A stretch of 64,000 bases of DNA from AcAMD-5 sp044343935 (GTDB lineage: Bacteria > Actinomycetota > Actinomycetes > S36-B12 > UBA5976), in contig JBIJDU010000005.1 in assembly GCA_044343935.1 (NCBI GenBank), forward strand, positions 1 through 64,000, given 5' to 3'. The translations under genes were made by a program, and so were the position numbers. Positions 1 through 8,982 of the stretch are shown piece after piece; positions within the stretch are counted from its first letter, which is position 1, and every line of letters begins with the position of its first letter. The notes under the pieces were generated by a model. It was given only the letters and a program-made list of their open reading frames with translations, ran no database searches and was not told the DNA's origin.

Positions 1-203
1 GGCAATTAAGTGGGGCTAGCAGCGCCAAGGTTTATCGCTGCCCGGGCTGTGACCAGGAAGTTCGCCCAGCAACTGCTCATGTTGTGGTTTGGCCCGAAGG
101 CGATGAAGATGCATCACATCGCCGGCATTGGCATAAAGTTTGTTGGGAGCATCGGGATCATCGACGCAGCACACCGCACCGCGGTGGAATGCCTAGGTAC
201 TAA
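1..203 (+). CDS. Small conserved actinobacterial Cys/His protein, 5'-truncated by window edge
   Basis: The frame ending at TAA 201-203 is open from the window start and reads QLSGASSAKVYRCPGCDQEV, continuing with a His/Arg-rich stretch (HRRHWHKVCWEHRDHRR). The CPGC pair plus the later Cys and His residues look like a small metal-binding site. From memory, actinobacterial proteins of this type (sometimes auto-named ATP/GTP-binding protein, with no nucleotide motif visible here) carry this CPGCDQE core. No start codon is visible, so the N-terminus lies outside. The stop overlaps the next ATG (TAATG), implying translational coupling to the hydrolase. A longer ATG frame over the same bases (10-210) has no family resemblance. 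Function unknown. Confidence 0.7.
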   Translation, partial: QLSGASSAKVYRCPGCDQEVRPATAHVVVWPEGDEDASHRRHWHKVCWEHRDHRRSTPHRGGMPRY

Positions 204-949
204 TGACTGAGATTTCCTCAACGAGTATTTTGCCAGCTAATCGCACTGATATTGAATTCGTTACCGCTGATAACTTGAAATTAGTCGGTGAGCTAGCACT
301 TCCAATTTCAGCCACACCTATAGCGACCATGATTTGTTTGCATCCGCTGCCAACACATGGCGGCATGATGGATAGTCATATCTTTCGAAAAGCTGCCTGG
401 CGATTGCCGCAACTAGCTGATCTGGCTGTGCTTAGATTTAATTTTCGTGGTGCCCAAAGTGCGCGCGGTAAATCTGAGGGGGAGTGGGATAGCGCCAATG
501 GCGAAGGAAATGACTTACGAGCAGCTGTGGCATATGCCGCAGCTCAAAATTTACCCAAACCTTGGTTAGTTGGTTGGTCGTTTGGAACTGATGTCATCTT
601 GAAGCATGCTCGTGATCTAGATGTCGCAGGAATAATCTTGCTTTCGCCGCCACTGCGTTGGACAACTGAAGGTGAACTTAGCCAATGGCGCATCGCCACA
701 ATTCCAATTGTTGCGATGATTCCAGAATTAGATGACTTTCTGCCGCCAGCGGCTGCGGCAGAGAAGTTTTCGGTAACGCCAAACATTGAGTTGATTCCAG
801 TTGCGGGAGCAAAGCATCTTTGGACTGGAGAATCTAGCGTTTATCGGGTGCTATCTGAAATTGTGCAGCGAATGAATCCAACGGCTATACCGCTGCCAAC
901 CGAATTTGCCGGCCAGATGCAACGTTTTGTTGAGCCGCTCGGAAGCTAA
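203..949 (+). CDS. Alpha/beta hydrolase family protein
   Basis: This is a 248-residue cytoplasmic alpha/beta hydrolase. The nucleophile elbow GWSFG is at residues 124-128 (Ser126), with plausible acid Asp177/178 and His205 completing a triad. RFNFRG near residue 78 is the oxyanion-side motif common in dienelactone-hydrolase and YqiA-like members. No signal peptide is present. It is coupled to the upstream small gene by TAATG overlap and converges on the epimerase gene with a 4-base overlap of the two 3' ends. Substrate cannot be inferred; esterase or thioesterase activity is a family-level guess. Confidence 0.8.
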   Translation: MTEISSTSILPANRTDIEFVTADNLKLVGELALPISATPIATMICLHPLPTHGGMMDSHIFRKAAWRLPQLADLAVLRFNFRGAQSARGKSEGEWDSANGEGNDLRAAVAYAAAQNLPKPWLVGWSFGTDVILKHARDLDVAGIILLSPPLRWTTEGELSQWRIATIPIVAMIPELDDFLPPAAAAEKFSVTPNIELIPVAGAKHLWTGESSVYRVLSEIVQRMNPTAIPLPTEFAGQMQRFVEPLGS

Positions 950-1380
950 CGATTGTTGGCTAGCTCAACTAATTCAATAAGCACGCCGCCGCAGTCGCTT
1001 GGATGTAAGAAATTAATTTTGCTGTTGTTTGTTCCAGCTTTTGCCTCTTCATAAATTACTCGGATGCCTTCAGCTCGGGCGGCATCCGATGCTGCCGCAA
1101 TATCACTAACTCGATATGCGATCTGTTGCACGCCAGGGCCGTTTTTGGTTAGGAACTTTGCAATTGCACTTTGCTCAGAAAGTGGTGCGAGTAATTGAAT
1201 CAGCACACCGCCGCCGGCAGGTTCTAACATCACTTCAATTACTTGCTGTTCTAAATTCTCTTCACTGTGAACCGGTAGCATGCCTAGCGTGCCTTGGTAG
1301 AAGGCAAGCGCGTCGGCTAAGTCAGCTACCGCAATTCCAACATGGTCAACTTGGATTAGGTACTCAGCAAGACTGGTCAA
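946..1380 (-). CDS. mce: Methylmalonyl-CoA epimerase
   Basis: The protein is in the vicinal-oxygen-chelate (glyoxalase) fold: DHVGIAVADL starts the first beta-alpha repeat, a second repeat begins near GVQQIAYRV, and the C-terminus GGVLIELVEL supplies a metal-ligand Glu. It interconverts (R)- and (S)-methylmalonyl-CoA. I place the start at TTG 1378-1380 (144 aa) because AAAGGA sits six bases upstream; an ATG 36 bases further out only adds a Pro-rich stretch. Neighbours (thiolase, MeaB) support an acyl-CoA/propionate context. It is divergent from the thiolase gene; the methylmalonyl-CoA mutase is not in this window. Confidence 0.9.
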   Translation of the reverse strand: MTSLAEYLIQVDHVGIAVADLADALAFYQGTLGMLPVHSEENLEQQVIEVMLEPAGGGVLIQLLAPLSEQSAIAKFLTKNGPGVQQIAYRVSDIAAASDAARAEGIRVIYEEAKAGTNNSKINFLHPSDCGGVLIELVELANNR

Positions 1381-1464
1381 CTTGGTTCCTTTCCAGCCGG
1401 GTGGGCTAGCAGGCATAACTCTACGCGGGCGGTAGTTTTAGCCGAGGAATTGAGTGGAGGCGCA

Positions 1465-2625
1465 GTGTCAACTGTAATTGTGAGTGCGGCCCGTACCCCG
1501 TTTGGCAAACTGCTGGGTGGATTAAGCGGATTTGCGGCATCGGATTTAGGTGCTCATGCCATCGCTGCCGCAGTGGCTCGTGCCGGTATTGCAGCTGAAA
1601 AAGTTGATGAAGTTTTACTGGGTCAAGTAATTCAAGCAGGCAGTAGCCAATCCGCAGCCCGAAAAGCAGCGGTTGCTGCTGGGTTGGGCTTCTCAGTGCC
1701 AGCAACCAGCATCAATAAAGTTTGCCTCAGTGGCATTAATGCAATCGCGATGGCGCATTACATGATTAACAGCGATCCTGATCGAATTGTGGTTGCCGGC
1801 GGAATGGAGTCGATGACTAATGCGCCGCATTTACTACCTAACTACCGAAAAGGACTTAAGTATGGCGATGGCGTTGTAATTGATGCCATGCAACATGATG
1901 CGTTGCTTTGCAGTTTTGAAAATCTAACTATGGGATCAGCTACTGATAAATTTAATACTCGCTATCAGTTATCTCGTGAAGAGCAAGATGAAATTGCGCT
2001 GCAGTCTCACCTTCGGGCTGCTGATGCCACTGCAACAGGCAAGTTAGCTGAAGAGATTGCACCCATTGTGGTTGGTGAAACTGAATTAAAAGTTGATGAA
2101 GGAATTCGAGCAAACTCAACTGCCGAGTCTTTGGCAAAATTAAAACCAGCCTTTAATCCAACTGGAACTATTACGGCTGGAAATTCTTCTTCAATTAGCG
2201 ATGGTGCAGCAGCATTGGTATTAATGTCAAAAGCCAATGCGGATAAGTTGGGAATTGAGTATTTAGCAGAGATAATTTCACATGGTTCAGTGGCGGGGCC
2301 AGATACTGCGCTGCATGAACAGCCAGCCAACTCAATCACTGCAGCACTAGCAAAGGCATCACTTAAGCTCTCAGATTTAGATCTGTTTGAAATCAATGAA
2401 GCGTTTGCTGCCGTGAGCGCAGTTTCAATGAAAAAGTTAGGCATTTCAGCTGACGTCACCAACGTAAATGGTGGCGCTATTGCAATCGGCCATCCGGTTG
2501 GCGCATCAGGTGCTAGGTTAGTAACAACTTTGATTTATGAGTTAAAGCGACGCGGCGGCGGCGTTGGTGCTGCTGCGCTTTGTGGTGGTACCGGCCAAGG
2601 CGATGCCTTAATTATTCGAGTCTGA
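1465..2625 (+). CDS. Acetyl-CoA C-acetyltransferase (thiolase)
   Basis: Full-length thiolase (386 aa from this start). Visible catalytic motifs are the acyl-accepting Cys in NKVCLSGI (about residue 87), NEAFA, GGAIAIGHPVGASGAR with the catalytic His, and the C-terminal CGGTGQGDA with the second Cys. It condenses two acetyl-CoA to acetoacetyl-CoA or runs in reverse. GTG 1465 is preferred over ATG 1450 because GGAGG (1456-1460) lies four bases before it, while nothing usable precedes the ATG. It is followed after three bases by the MeaB-like gene. Beta-ketothiolase of other chain length is possible. Confidence 0.9.
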   Translation: MSTVIVSAARTPFGKLLGGLSGFAASDLGAHAIAAAVARAGIAAEKVDEVLLGQVIQAGSSQSAARKAAVAAGLGFSVPATSINKVCLSGINAIAMAHYMINSDPDRIVVAGGMESMTNAPHLLPNYRKGLKYGDGVVIDAMQHDALLCSFENLTMGSATDKFNTRYQLSREEQDEIALQSHLRAADATATGKLAEEIAPIVVGETELKVDEGIRANSTAESLAKLKPAFNPTGTITAGNSSSISDGAAALVLMSKANADKLGIEYLAEIISHGSVAGPDTALHEQPANSITAALAKASLKLSDLDLFEINEAFAAVSAVSMKKLGISADVTNVNGGAIAIGHPVGASGARLVTTLIYELKRRGGGVGAAALCGGTGQGDALIIRV

Positions 2626-2628
2626 TCA

Positions 2629-3336
2629 TTGAATAGCTCACTGCTCGCTGCCGCAATTGCTGGCGATCGCCGGTCGCTGGGAAAATTATTGACCGAGGTT
2701 AGCCTTGGAAATTTAGTTGTTGCTGAACTTAACTTAACGCCGAAAGCAAAAACAATTGGCATTACTGGTGCACCTGGAGTTGGTAAATCAACTTTGACTA
2801 ACGCCTTGATAAAAGCTTTGCTAGCGGAGGGAAAAAAAATTGCTGTGCTGGCAGTTGACCCCTCCAGTCCAATTACTGGTGGCTCACTTTTAGGTGATCG
2901 AATTCGAATGCAATCACACGCCACTAATCCAGCTGTATTTATTAGGTCAGTGGCTAGTGGCGGCCATTTAGGTGGCCTTGCTGCCACGGCAAAAGTCCAA
3001 ATTGATTTATTGGCAGGTTTAGATTTTGACTATGTTTTAATTGAAACAGTTGGCGTTGGCCAAAATGAAGTTGAGATTGCAGGAGTGGCAGACCTAGTGC
3101 TTGTTGTTGTTGCACCAGGGATGGGAGATTCCATCCAGGCAGCTAAGGCTGGAGTATTTGAAATTGCCGACATTTTTGTGGTGAACAAAGCTGATCGAGA
3201 CGGCGCTGACACCACAATTGCTGAACTGAAAGCGATGATGGAAATATCGGCTGGGCCAGTAGTGCCAATTGTGAGCACAATCGCCACAACGGGTGAAGGG
3301 ATAGCTGAGTTACTTAATACAATTGGGGCGAGATGA
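2629..3336 (+). CDS. Short MeaB/ArgK-type G3E GTPase
   Basis: The protein matches the MeaB family, which protects and loads methylmalonyl-CoA mutase with cobalamin. Visible motifs are Walker A GAPGVGKS (47-54), DPSSP (77-81), ETVGVGQ (139-145) and NKAD (186-189). The start is TTG, with the Asn-Ser-Ser N-terminus following. At 235 residues it is clearly shorter than the usual 320-340: it ends just after the TTGEGIAEL segment, where the family normally continues into a C-terminal helical dimerisation arm. The next gene starts inside its stop (ATGA) and has its own typical N-terminus, so a simple frameshift does not explain the truncation. Confidence 0.85.
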   Translation: MNSSLLAAAIAGDRRSLGKLLTEVSLGNLVVAELNLTPKAKTIGITGAPGVGKSTLTNALIKALLAEGKKIAVLAVDPSSPITGGSLLGDRIRMQSHATNPAVFIRSVASGGHLGGLAATAKVQIDLLAGLDFDYVLIETVGVGQNEVEIAGVADLVLVVVAPGMGDSIQAAKAGVFEIADIFVVNKADRDGADTTIAELKAMMEISAGPVVPIVSTIATTGEGIAELLNTIGAR

Positions 3337-4211
3337 ATAAATTACCACTACAAGGTGCGGTTGATTTAGCAGCATTAGCTGCCGCTAAATCGCAGGCGGC
3401 TCAACCAAAACCTACTTCACCATTTATCGTTGATGTGACAGATCAAACATTTGAAGAACTGTTAATCCAAGTTTCTACTCGAGTTCCAGTGATCTTAGAT
3501 TTGTGGGCCACTTGGTGCGAGCCGTGTAAGCAACTCTCGCCGGTGTTGGAAAAACTAGCGGTAGAAGGTAACGGCGCCTGGGTATTAGCAAAAGTTGATG
3601 TTGATGCCAACCCGGGAATTGCGCAGGCATTTAAAGTGCAATCCATTCCAAGTGTCTATTTAGTAATGGCACAAAAAGTTCAGCCACTATTTCAGGGCGT
3701 GCAGCCAGAATCTGCCCTGCGCCAAATAATTGAACAAATTACGCTTTTGGCAAAAGAACAAAATCTGCCTGGCCTTGGTTTACCTACGCAAGAAGTAGCG
3801 GAAGCAGAAGTTGAAGTCAATGATCCGGCAGCAGACTTGCTGATGGCAGGAGATTTAGACAGCGCAGAAAAGATTTATCAGGAGCGATTAGCGGCTAATC
3901 CTGCTGATACGGATGCAAGATCATCGTTGGCTTTAATTTCATTGCAGCGCAGAGTTGCTGGAATAGACCTGACTAATTTGCAAGTGCCTGCTGTCACAGA
4001 TGTTTCGGCCCGATTAGTTTTCGCAGACAGCCTAATTTTGCAGGGTAGTCACGAGCAGGCGTATGCACTCCTAATTGAGTCAATTAAAGCAGTTGCTGGT
4101 GCTGAGCGAGATGAGATTAAAGCAAGATTATTGGAGCTGTTTGAGATTGCCGATCCAGCAGATCCGGTTTTGCTTACCGCGCGACGCGCGCTTGCAAGCG
4201 CCCTTTATTAA
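3333..4211 (+). CDS. Thioredoxin-domain protein with C-terminal TPR-like region (YbbN/CnoX type)
   Basis: Residues about 30-145 form a thioredoxin fold with active site WCEPC (Trp61-Cys65) and a following SIPS cis-Pro loop. Residues about 160-292 are helical, with TPR-like spacing in the DLLMAGDLDSAEKIYQERLAANP and SHEQAYALLIESIK segments. The family acts as a co-chaperone or mixed-disulfide reductase rather than a general thioredoxin; it often has an altered CxxC, but here CEPC is intact. ATG overlaps the meaB stop (ATGA). GAVDLAALA near the N-terminus resembles other actinobacterial members. Confidence 0.88.
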   Translation: MNKLPLQGAVDLAALAAAKSQAAQPKPTSPFIVDVTDQTFEELLIQVSTRVPVILDLWATWCEPCKQLSPVLEKLAVEGNGAWVLAKVDVDANPGIAQAFKVQSIPSVYLVMAQKVQPLFQGVQPESALRQIIEQITLLAKEQNLPGLGLPTQEVAEAEVEVNDPAADLLMAGDLDSAEKIYQERLAANPADTDARSSLALISLQRRVAGIDLTNLQVPAVTDVSARLVFADSLILQGSHEQAYALLIESIKAVAGAERDEIKARLLELFEIADPADPVLLTARRALASALY

Positions 4212-4244
4212 CCCAGCGAGATAGGTCAGTTGGATTAAATCTGA

Positions 4245-4250
4245 GATACT
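4245..4250 (+). promoter_or_regulatory. Putative leaderless -10 element for the cysteine desulfurase gene
   Basis: GATACT ends exactly six bases before ATG 4257 and no Shine-Dalgarno lies between. This matches the spacing at other unit heads in this window. No convincing -35 is visible. Confidence 0.5.
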
Positions 4251-4256
4251 TGGCTA

Positions 4257-5438
4257 ATGGCTTATTTGGATCATGCAGCAACAACAAACCTGCTCCCAGA
4301 GGTAAAAGACTTACTGGTTGAGCAATTAGGTGCTGCCATGAACCCATCCTCGCTGCACCAATCTGGCCGTGCTGCGAGGCAGTTAGTAGAAGAAGCGCGC
4401 GAGCGCATTGCAAACTCAACTAAAGTGCGACCTGCCGAAATTTACTTCACCTCTGGCGGTACTGAATCAGATAACATCGCGATCAAAGGCTTGCACTGGG
4501 CGCGCAATCGAAATGCTAATAGAAATCAAATTTTGATTTCTAGCATCGAGCACCACGCGATCTTGGATCCAGCTCAATGGCTAGCAGATCGAGGCGAGGC
4601 GCAGTTAATTCAGATTCCAGTTGATGCAGTGGGAAGAATTAAACTTGATTGGTTAGCTGATAAATTAGCAGCCGATCACGAATCAATCTCGTTGATTTCA
4701 GTGATGTGGGCAAACAATGAAGTAGGAACAGTACAGCCGATTTCTGAAGTTCAGCAGTTGGCTGAAAGGTACGGCATCCCGGTACATTCTGATGCAGTGC
4801 AAGCCTTGGGTGCGTTGCCAATTGATCTCACCCAATCAAAAGTTGATGCGTTATCTGTTAGTGGTCACAAAATTGGTTCTATCCATGGCACTGGCTATCT
4901 GATGTTACGAACTGGCGTCAAAGTGGATCCAGTTTTGCATGGCGGCAATCAAGAACGCGACGTGCGATCTGGCACGATAAATGCAGTGGGTGCGCAAGCG
5001 CTGGCCCTGGCAGTTGAGTTAGCTGTTGCTAGGCAAGGTGCGCATTCTAAAAGACTAAGTGGATTACGCGACGAGTTGGTTGCTCGAGTTAAGCAGGCAG
5101 TGCCGGATGCGGTTTATAACGGCGATCCAGTCAATCGCCTGCCAGGCAATGCTCATTTTTCTTTTCATGGCGCTGAAGGCGAAGTAATGCTGATGCTGCT
5201 TGATGCCCATGGCGTCCAGGCTTCAACTGGTTCAGCGTGCTCAGCTGGAATTGCCCAACCTTCCCATGTGCTAATCGCAATGGGGCTTGATCCGATTAAG
5301 GCCAAGAGTTCACTTCGTTTCTCGCTGGGCAGTCACTCAAGTCAAACCGATATCGACCAATTAATTGCCGTGCTCCCTGAAGTTGTTTCGCGAGCCCGTG
5401 CCGCTGGCCTGGTTAGCGATAATAAGGTGTCGCATTAA
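4257..5438 (+). CDS. Cysteine desulfurase (IscS/NifS class)
   Basis: PLP-dependent fold-type I enzyme of 393 residues that mobilises sulfur from cysteine. The Schiff-base Lys is in SGHKIGS (Lys205); the PLP-stacking His is in IEHHAI (99-100); the persulfide Cys328 is in STGSACSAG on a short mobile loop, as in the IscS class. It starts a unit with mnmA two bases downstream of its stop, so its most direct sulfur acceptor is probably the tRNA thiolase, in addition to Fe-S assembly. Translation is probably leaderless. Confidence 0.92.
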   Translation: MAYLDHAATTNLLPEVKDLLVEQLGAAMNPSSLHQSGRAARQLVEEARERIANSTKVRPAEIYFTSGGTESDNIAIKGLHWARNRNANRNQILISSIEHHAILDPAQWLADRGEAQLIQIPVDAVGRIKLDWLADKLAADHESISLISVMWANNEVGTVQPISEVQQLAERYGIPVHSDAVQALGALPIDLTQSKVDALSVSGHKIGSIHGTGYLMLRTGVKVDPVLHGGNQERDVRSGTINAVGAQALALAVELAVARQGAHSKRLSGLRDELVARVKQAVPDAVYNGDPVNRLPGNAHFSFHGAEGEVMLMLLDAHGVQASTGSACSAGIAQPSHVLIAMGLDPIKAKSSLRFSLGSHSSQTDIDQLIAVLPEVVSRARAAGLVSDNKVSH

Positions 5439-5440
5439 TT

Positions 5441-6517
5441 ATGAAAGTACTAGCAGCGTTATCCGGTGGTGTTGATTCCGCAGTTGCGGCTGCCCGAATG
5501 GTGGAGCAAGGACATGATGTAACGGCGGTGCATTTGGCACTTGCGCGAACTCATGACGGTCAAGTTGGATCGCGCGGCTGCTGCACGCCTTCTGATGCGC
5601 GCGATGCCAAGCGGGTGGCTGACGTTTTGGGTATTCCATATTATGTCTGGGATTTCTCGGAGCGATTTAAAGAAGAAGTCATCGATGACTTTATTGCCGA
5701 GTACGCCTCAGGTCATACGCCAAACCCATGTGTTAGATGTAATGAAAATATCAAGTTTGCGGCAGTTCTTGAACGCGGCCTAGCGCTGGGCTTTGATGTA
5801 ATTGCAACGGGGCATCATGCACAGATCAAACATGATGGCAATTCAAAGCAGCTATACCGAAGTATCGACGCGGCAAAAGATCAGTCCTATGTATTAAGCG
5901 TATTAACTGCAGAGCAGCTTTCGCACTCGATGTTCCCACTTGGTGATGTCACTAAGGCCCAAGTGCGAGCTGAAGCAGCTGCAAAAGGATTGTTGGTAGC
6001 GGAGAAGCCAGAGAGTAATGACATTTGCTTTATTCCAGACAACAACACTGCCGGTTGGTTGAACCAACAAATACAACCCAAAGTTGGAAAAGTAATTGAT
6101 GCGGTAACCGGCAATGAACTAACTGAGCATGATGGTGCGCATCAATTTACGGTGGGTCAGCGGCGCGGATTGCATTTAGATCGTCCGGCTGCAGATGGTC
6201 AGCCACGATATGTGCTAAATGTCGACACCAAAACTCAAACCGTGTTTGTTGGACCAGAAACATTGTTAAGCGTAACCAAAATTTCAGCCGATCGTGCTCG
6301 TTGGACTTCTGGCTCAACGCCTAAGGTCGGCAGTGATGTCATGGTTCAACTTCGCGCGCATGGTGAACCGATGGCAGCAATAGTTCGACGAGCTGATGAT
6401 GAGATAGAAATTGAATTAGTTTCAGCCACCCGAAGCGTTGCCCCAGGTCAAACGATGGCGCTGTATGACGGCGATCGGGTGCTGGGTTCAGGAACCATAA
6501 CTAGATCAAGTCGGTAA
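5441..6517 (+). CDS. mnmA: tRNA-specific 2-thiouridylase MnmA
   Basis: ATP-dependent tRNA thiolase that makes 2-thiouridine at U34 of Lys, Glu and Gln tRNAs. The PP-loop SGGVDS is at residues 8-13. The catalytic Cys pair is Cys100 (in NPCVRCN) and Cys196 (in SNDICFIPD); an extra Cys97 and Cys47-Cys48 are also present. Residues about 215-358 form the PUA-like and beta-barrel domains, with the GQRRGL motif. Length 358 is normal. It is coupled to the desulfurase, its likely sulfur donor, and followed three bases later by ligA. Confidence 0.95.
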   Translation: MKVLAALSGGVDSAVAAARMVEQGHDVTAVHLALARTHDGQVGSRGCCTPSDARDAKRVADVLGIPYYVWDFSERFKEEVIDDFIAEYASGHTPNPCVRCNENIKFAAVLERGLALGFDVIATGHHAQIKHDGNSKQLYRSIDAAKDQSYVLSVLTAEQLSHSMFPLGDVTKAQVRAEAAAKGLLVAEKPESNDICFIPDNNTAGWLNQQIQPKVGKVIDAVTGNELTEHDGAHQFTVGQRRGLHLDRPAADGQPRYVLNVDTKTQTVFVGPETLLSVTKISADRARWTSGSTPKVGSDVMVQLRAHGEPMAAIVRRADDEIEIELVSATRSVAPGQTMALYDGDRVLGSGTITRSSR

Positions 6518-6519
6518 TT

Positions 6520-8676
6520 GTGACTGCAGCAATACCAGAAAAAGTACGGGCTCGTTGGGTTGAGTTAGTTGAAGAGATTGAACTGCATCGCCGGCATTAC
6601 TACTTACAAGACAAACCAGTTATATCGGATGCGAAATACGATCAACTATTTCGGGAACTTCAAGATTTAGAAGCTAACTACCCACTATTGCAATCAGCTG
6701 ATTCACCAACATTGAGTGTTGGTGGCGCAACAGCAGAGGGCTTTGAACCCATCGAGCACCTAGTGCGGATGTATTCGCTAGATAACGTATTTGATGATGC
6801 TGAGCTGGCAGCTTGGCGAACTCGAGTTGAGAGAGACTTGAACCAAGTTCCCACATATTTGGGTGAACTAAAAATTGATGGGTTAGCAGTTGACTTGGTG
6901 TATCGAAACGGAATCTTGGCGTCAGTTGCAACCCGTGGCGACGGCCGAGTTGGTGAGGATGTGACATACAACAGTCAATTTATCACTGCAATTCCGCGAG
7001 CTTTAACTGGTAATCCGCCAGACCTATTAGAAGTAAGAGGAGAGATATTCTTTAACTTAACTGATTTTGACCAACTTAATAATGAAGTTATTGCGGCGGG
7101 TAAATCAGCGTTTGCAAATCCACGCAATGCGGCAGCAGGTTCGTTGCGTCAGCGAATTGATAGACGCGAAGAGGAGATTGTCAAAACTGCTGCAAATCCA
7201 AAGAGCAGCGAAGCCAAACTCAATTCAATGCGCAATGAGCTAGCTCAGGCGCAGCGGATATTGAATCTACTGCAACTGACTGTGCACGGTATTGGTGAAG
7301 TTGCTGGCCTGGACCTTGAATCACAAAGTCAAGCTTATGAATTGCTGGGGAAGTTAGGACTGCCTACCTCGGCAGATTATCAAGTGGGAATTGATCCAGT
7401 TGAATTTATCAAGTATTGGCAAGCACACCGTCATGACGTAGCACATGAAATTGATGGGGTAGTGATTAAAGTAGATAGTTTTAGCCTACAAAATAAATTG
7501 GGTGAAACTTCTCGTGCTCCAAGATGGGCAATTGCATACAAGTATCCACCAGAAGTTGTGCAAACTAGATTGCTTGATATCAAAGTAAGTGTTGGCAGAA
7601 CTGGTCGGGTCACGCCCTTTGCGCAAATGGTTCCAGTCAAAGTTGCCGGCTCTACGGTTGAGATGGCAACACTGCACAATCAAGAAGAAGTAATTCGCAA
7701 AGGAATATTGATTGGCGATACCGTCTATCTGCGTAAAGCTGGCGATGTAATTCCGGAAATTGTTGGGCCGGTAGTTGAGTTAAGGCGCGGTGATGAAGTT
7801 GCATTCAAAATGCCAACAAAGTGTCCTTCGTGTGGCAGCAGAATCAGTGCTGAAAAAGTGGGTGACGTGGATCTGCGTTGCCCTAATGCCCAATCGTGCC
7901 CAGCTCAAATTATTGAACGATTGTTTTATATTGGATCACGAAGTGCCCTAGATATCGAGGGCCTTGGTCAAAAAGCGGCCGCTGCATTAGTTAATGAGTC
8001 AGTGATATCAACTGAAGCAGAACTATTTGAGTTAACTGCAGCAAGGTTGACTAAAACGGAATTTTTCACCAAAGTTGGCTCAGCTAAAACTCCACAACTA
8101 AATCTTGCAGGCGAGAAATTGTTAAGTCAGCTGGAGTTAGCAAAAACCAGGCCGCTCTGGCGAATTTTAGTTGCCCTATCGATTCGCCATGTTGGTCCAA
8201 CCGCAGCACAATCGTTAGCATCTGAATTCAAATCAATTGGAACTATTGCGACTAACTCAATTGAGCAATTAGCGCAGGTTGATGGAGTCGGTGAAGCAAT
8301 TGCTATCTCAATAAAAGAGTGGTTTGCTGAGGGTTGGCGCAGTGAGATAGTAAATCGCTGGCAAAAAGCTGGGGTGGTTATGGCTGAACGAAAATCAACC
8401 TCGCAGCGCGATGAATTAGCTGGAGTAACAGTGGTGATAACTGGCAGTTTGCCAGGCTTTACCAGAGATACCGCAGCAGCTGCGGTAACTGACCTAGGTG
8501 GAAAGGTCGCAAGTTCAGTATCAAAGAAAACTGACTTTGTTGTCGTTGGGGAGAACCCAGGCTCGAAGTTTGATAAGGCACAAGAATTAGGCGTACCCAT
8601 TCTGGATGCTGCTGGATTTGCAGTGCTCTTGGCCGATGGTGCCCAAGGGGCTCGGGCGCATCTTGGCCTCTCGTAA
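6520..8676 (+). CDS. ligA: NAD-dependent DNA ligase
   Basis: Seals nicks with NAD+. Domain order: Ia region (about 1-65), adenylation domain with nucleophile Lys118 in ELKIDG, OB fold (about 330-420, containing the RTGRVTPFA region), a four-Cys zinc finger (CPSCGS ... RCPNAQSCPAQ), helix-hairpin-helix repeats (about 480-600), and a C-terminal BRCT domain from about residue 625 (VVITGSLPG). Start is GTG. A helix-rich insertion around residues 230-250 with KSSEAKLNSMRNELAQAQR looks slightly longer than usual. Its stop TAA overlaps the predicted -10 of gatC. Confidence 0.95.
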   Translation: MTAAIPEKVRARWVELVEEIELHRRHYYLQDKPVISDAKYDQLFRELQDLEANYPLLQSADSPTLSVGGATAEGFEPIEHLVRMYSLDNVFDDAELAAWRTRVERDLNQVPTYLGELKIDGLAVDLVYRNGILASVATRGDGRVGEDVTYNSQFITAIPRALTGNPPDLLEVRGEIFFNLTDFDQLNNEVIAAGKSAFANPRNAAAGSLRQRIDRREEEIVKTAANPKSSEAKLNSMRNELAQAQRILNLLQLTVHGIGEVAGLDLESQSQAYELLGKLGLPTSADYQVGIDPVEFIKYWQAHRHDVAHEIDGVVIKVDSFSLQNKLGETSRAPRWAIAYKYPPEVVQTRLLDIKVSVGRTGRVTPFAQMVPVKVAGSTVEMATLHNQEEVIRKGILIGDTVYLRKAGDVIPEIVGPVVELRRGDEVAFKMPTKCPSCGSRISAEKVGDVDLRCPNAQSCPAQIIERLFYIGSRSALDIEGLGQKAAAALVNESVISTEAELFELTAARLTKTEFFTKVGSAKTPQLNLAGEKLLSQLELAKTRPLWRILVALSIRHVGPTAAQSLASEFKSIGTIATNSIEQLAQVDGVGEAIAISIKEWFAEGWRSEIVNRWQKAGVVMAERKSTSQRDELAGVTVVITGSLPGFTRDTAAAAVTDLGGKVASSVSKKTDFVVVGENPGSKFDKAQELGVPILDAAGFAVLLADGAQGARAHLGLS

Positions 8677-8679
8677 GAT
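8674..8679 (+). promoter_or_regulatory. Putative leaderless -10 element for gatCAB
   Basis: TAAGAT overlaps the ligA stop codon and ends six bases before ATG 8686. No Shine-Dalgarno is present. Confidence 0.55.
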
Positions 8680-8685
8680 TGGCAC

Positions 8686-8982
8686 ATGTCCAAACTATCT
8701 CGGGAAGAGTTAAGTGCCATTGCCAATTTGGCTCGAATCTCGCTCACTGATGCCGAACTAGATCAATTTGGATCTCAGTTAGACATCATTTTGGAATCAG
8801 TGGCAAAAGTGCAAGAGATTGTTAATGATGAGATTAAACCAATGAGCCATGCATTAGAAATGAGTAATGTGTTTCGGCCAGATGTGGTTGGACAATCGCT
8901 TACTGCCGAGCAGGCATTAGCGGCAGCGCCAGCGAGTGAATCAGATCGATTCAAAGTTCCTCGAATTTTGGAAGAGGAATAA
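8686..8982 (+). CDS. gatC: Asp/Glu-tRNA(Asn/Gln) amidotransferase subunit C
   Basis: A 98-residue GatC: N-terminal helix LSREELSAIANLARISLTDAEL, the central DQFGSQLDIILE helix, then the extended KPMSHALEMSNVFRPD arm that wraps around GatA. It stabilises the GatCAB amidotransferase. First gene of gatC-gatA-gatB, apparently translated from a leaderless message; gatA starts at the base after its stop. Confidence 0.93.
   Translation: MSKLSREELSAIANLARISLTDAELDQFGSQLDIILESVAKVQEIVNDEIKPMSHALEMSNVFRPDVVGQSLTAEQALAAAPASESDRFKVPRILEEE

Noticed and set aside
10..210. ATG-initiated 66-codon frame at the window start
   Set aside because: It overlaps the CPGCDQE frame, lacks recognisable motifs and runs past the start of the hydrolase gene; the other frame has a clear family core.
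3300..3400. Frameshift joining the short MeaB to its missing C-terminal domain
   Set aside because: The downstream sequence encodes the standard thioredoxin N-terminus in another frame from an overlapping ATG; no MeaB-like segment was found in any frame.
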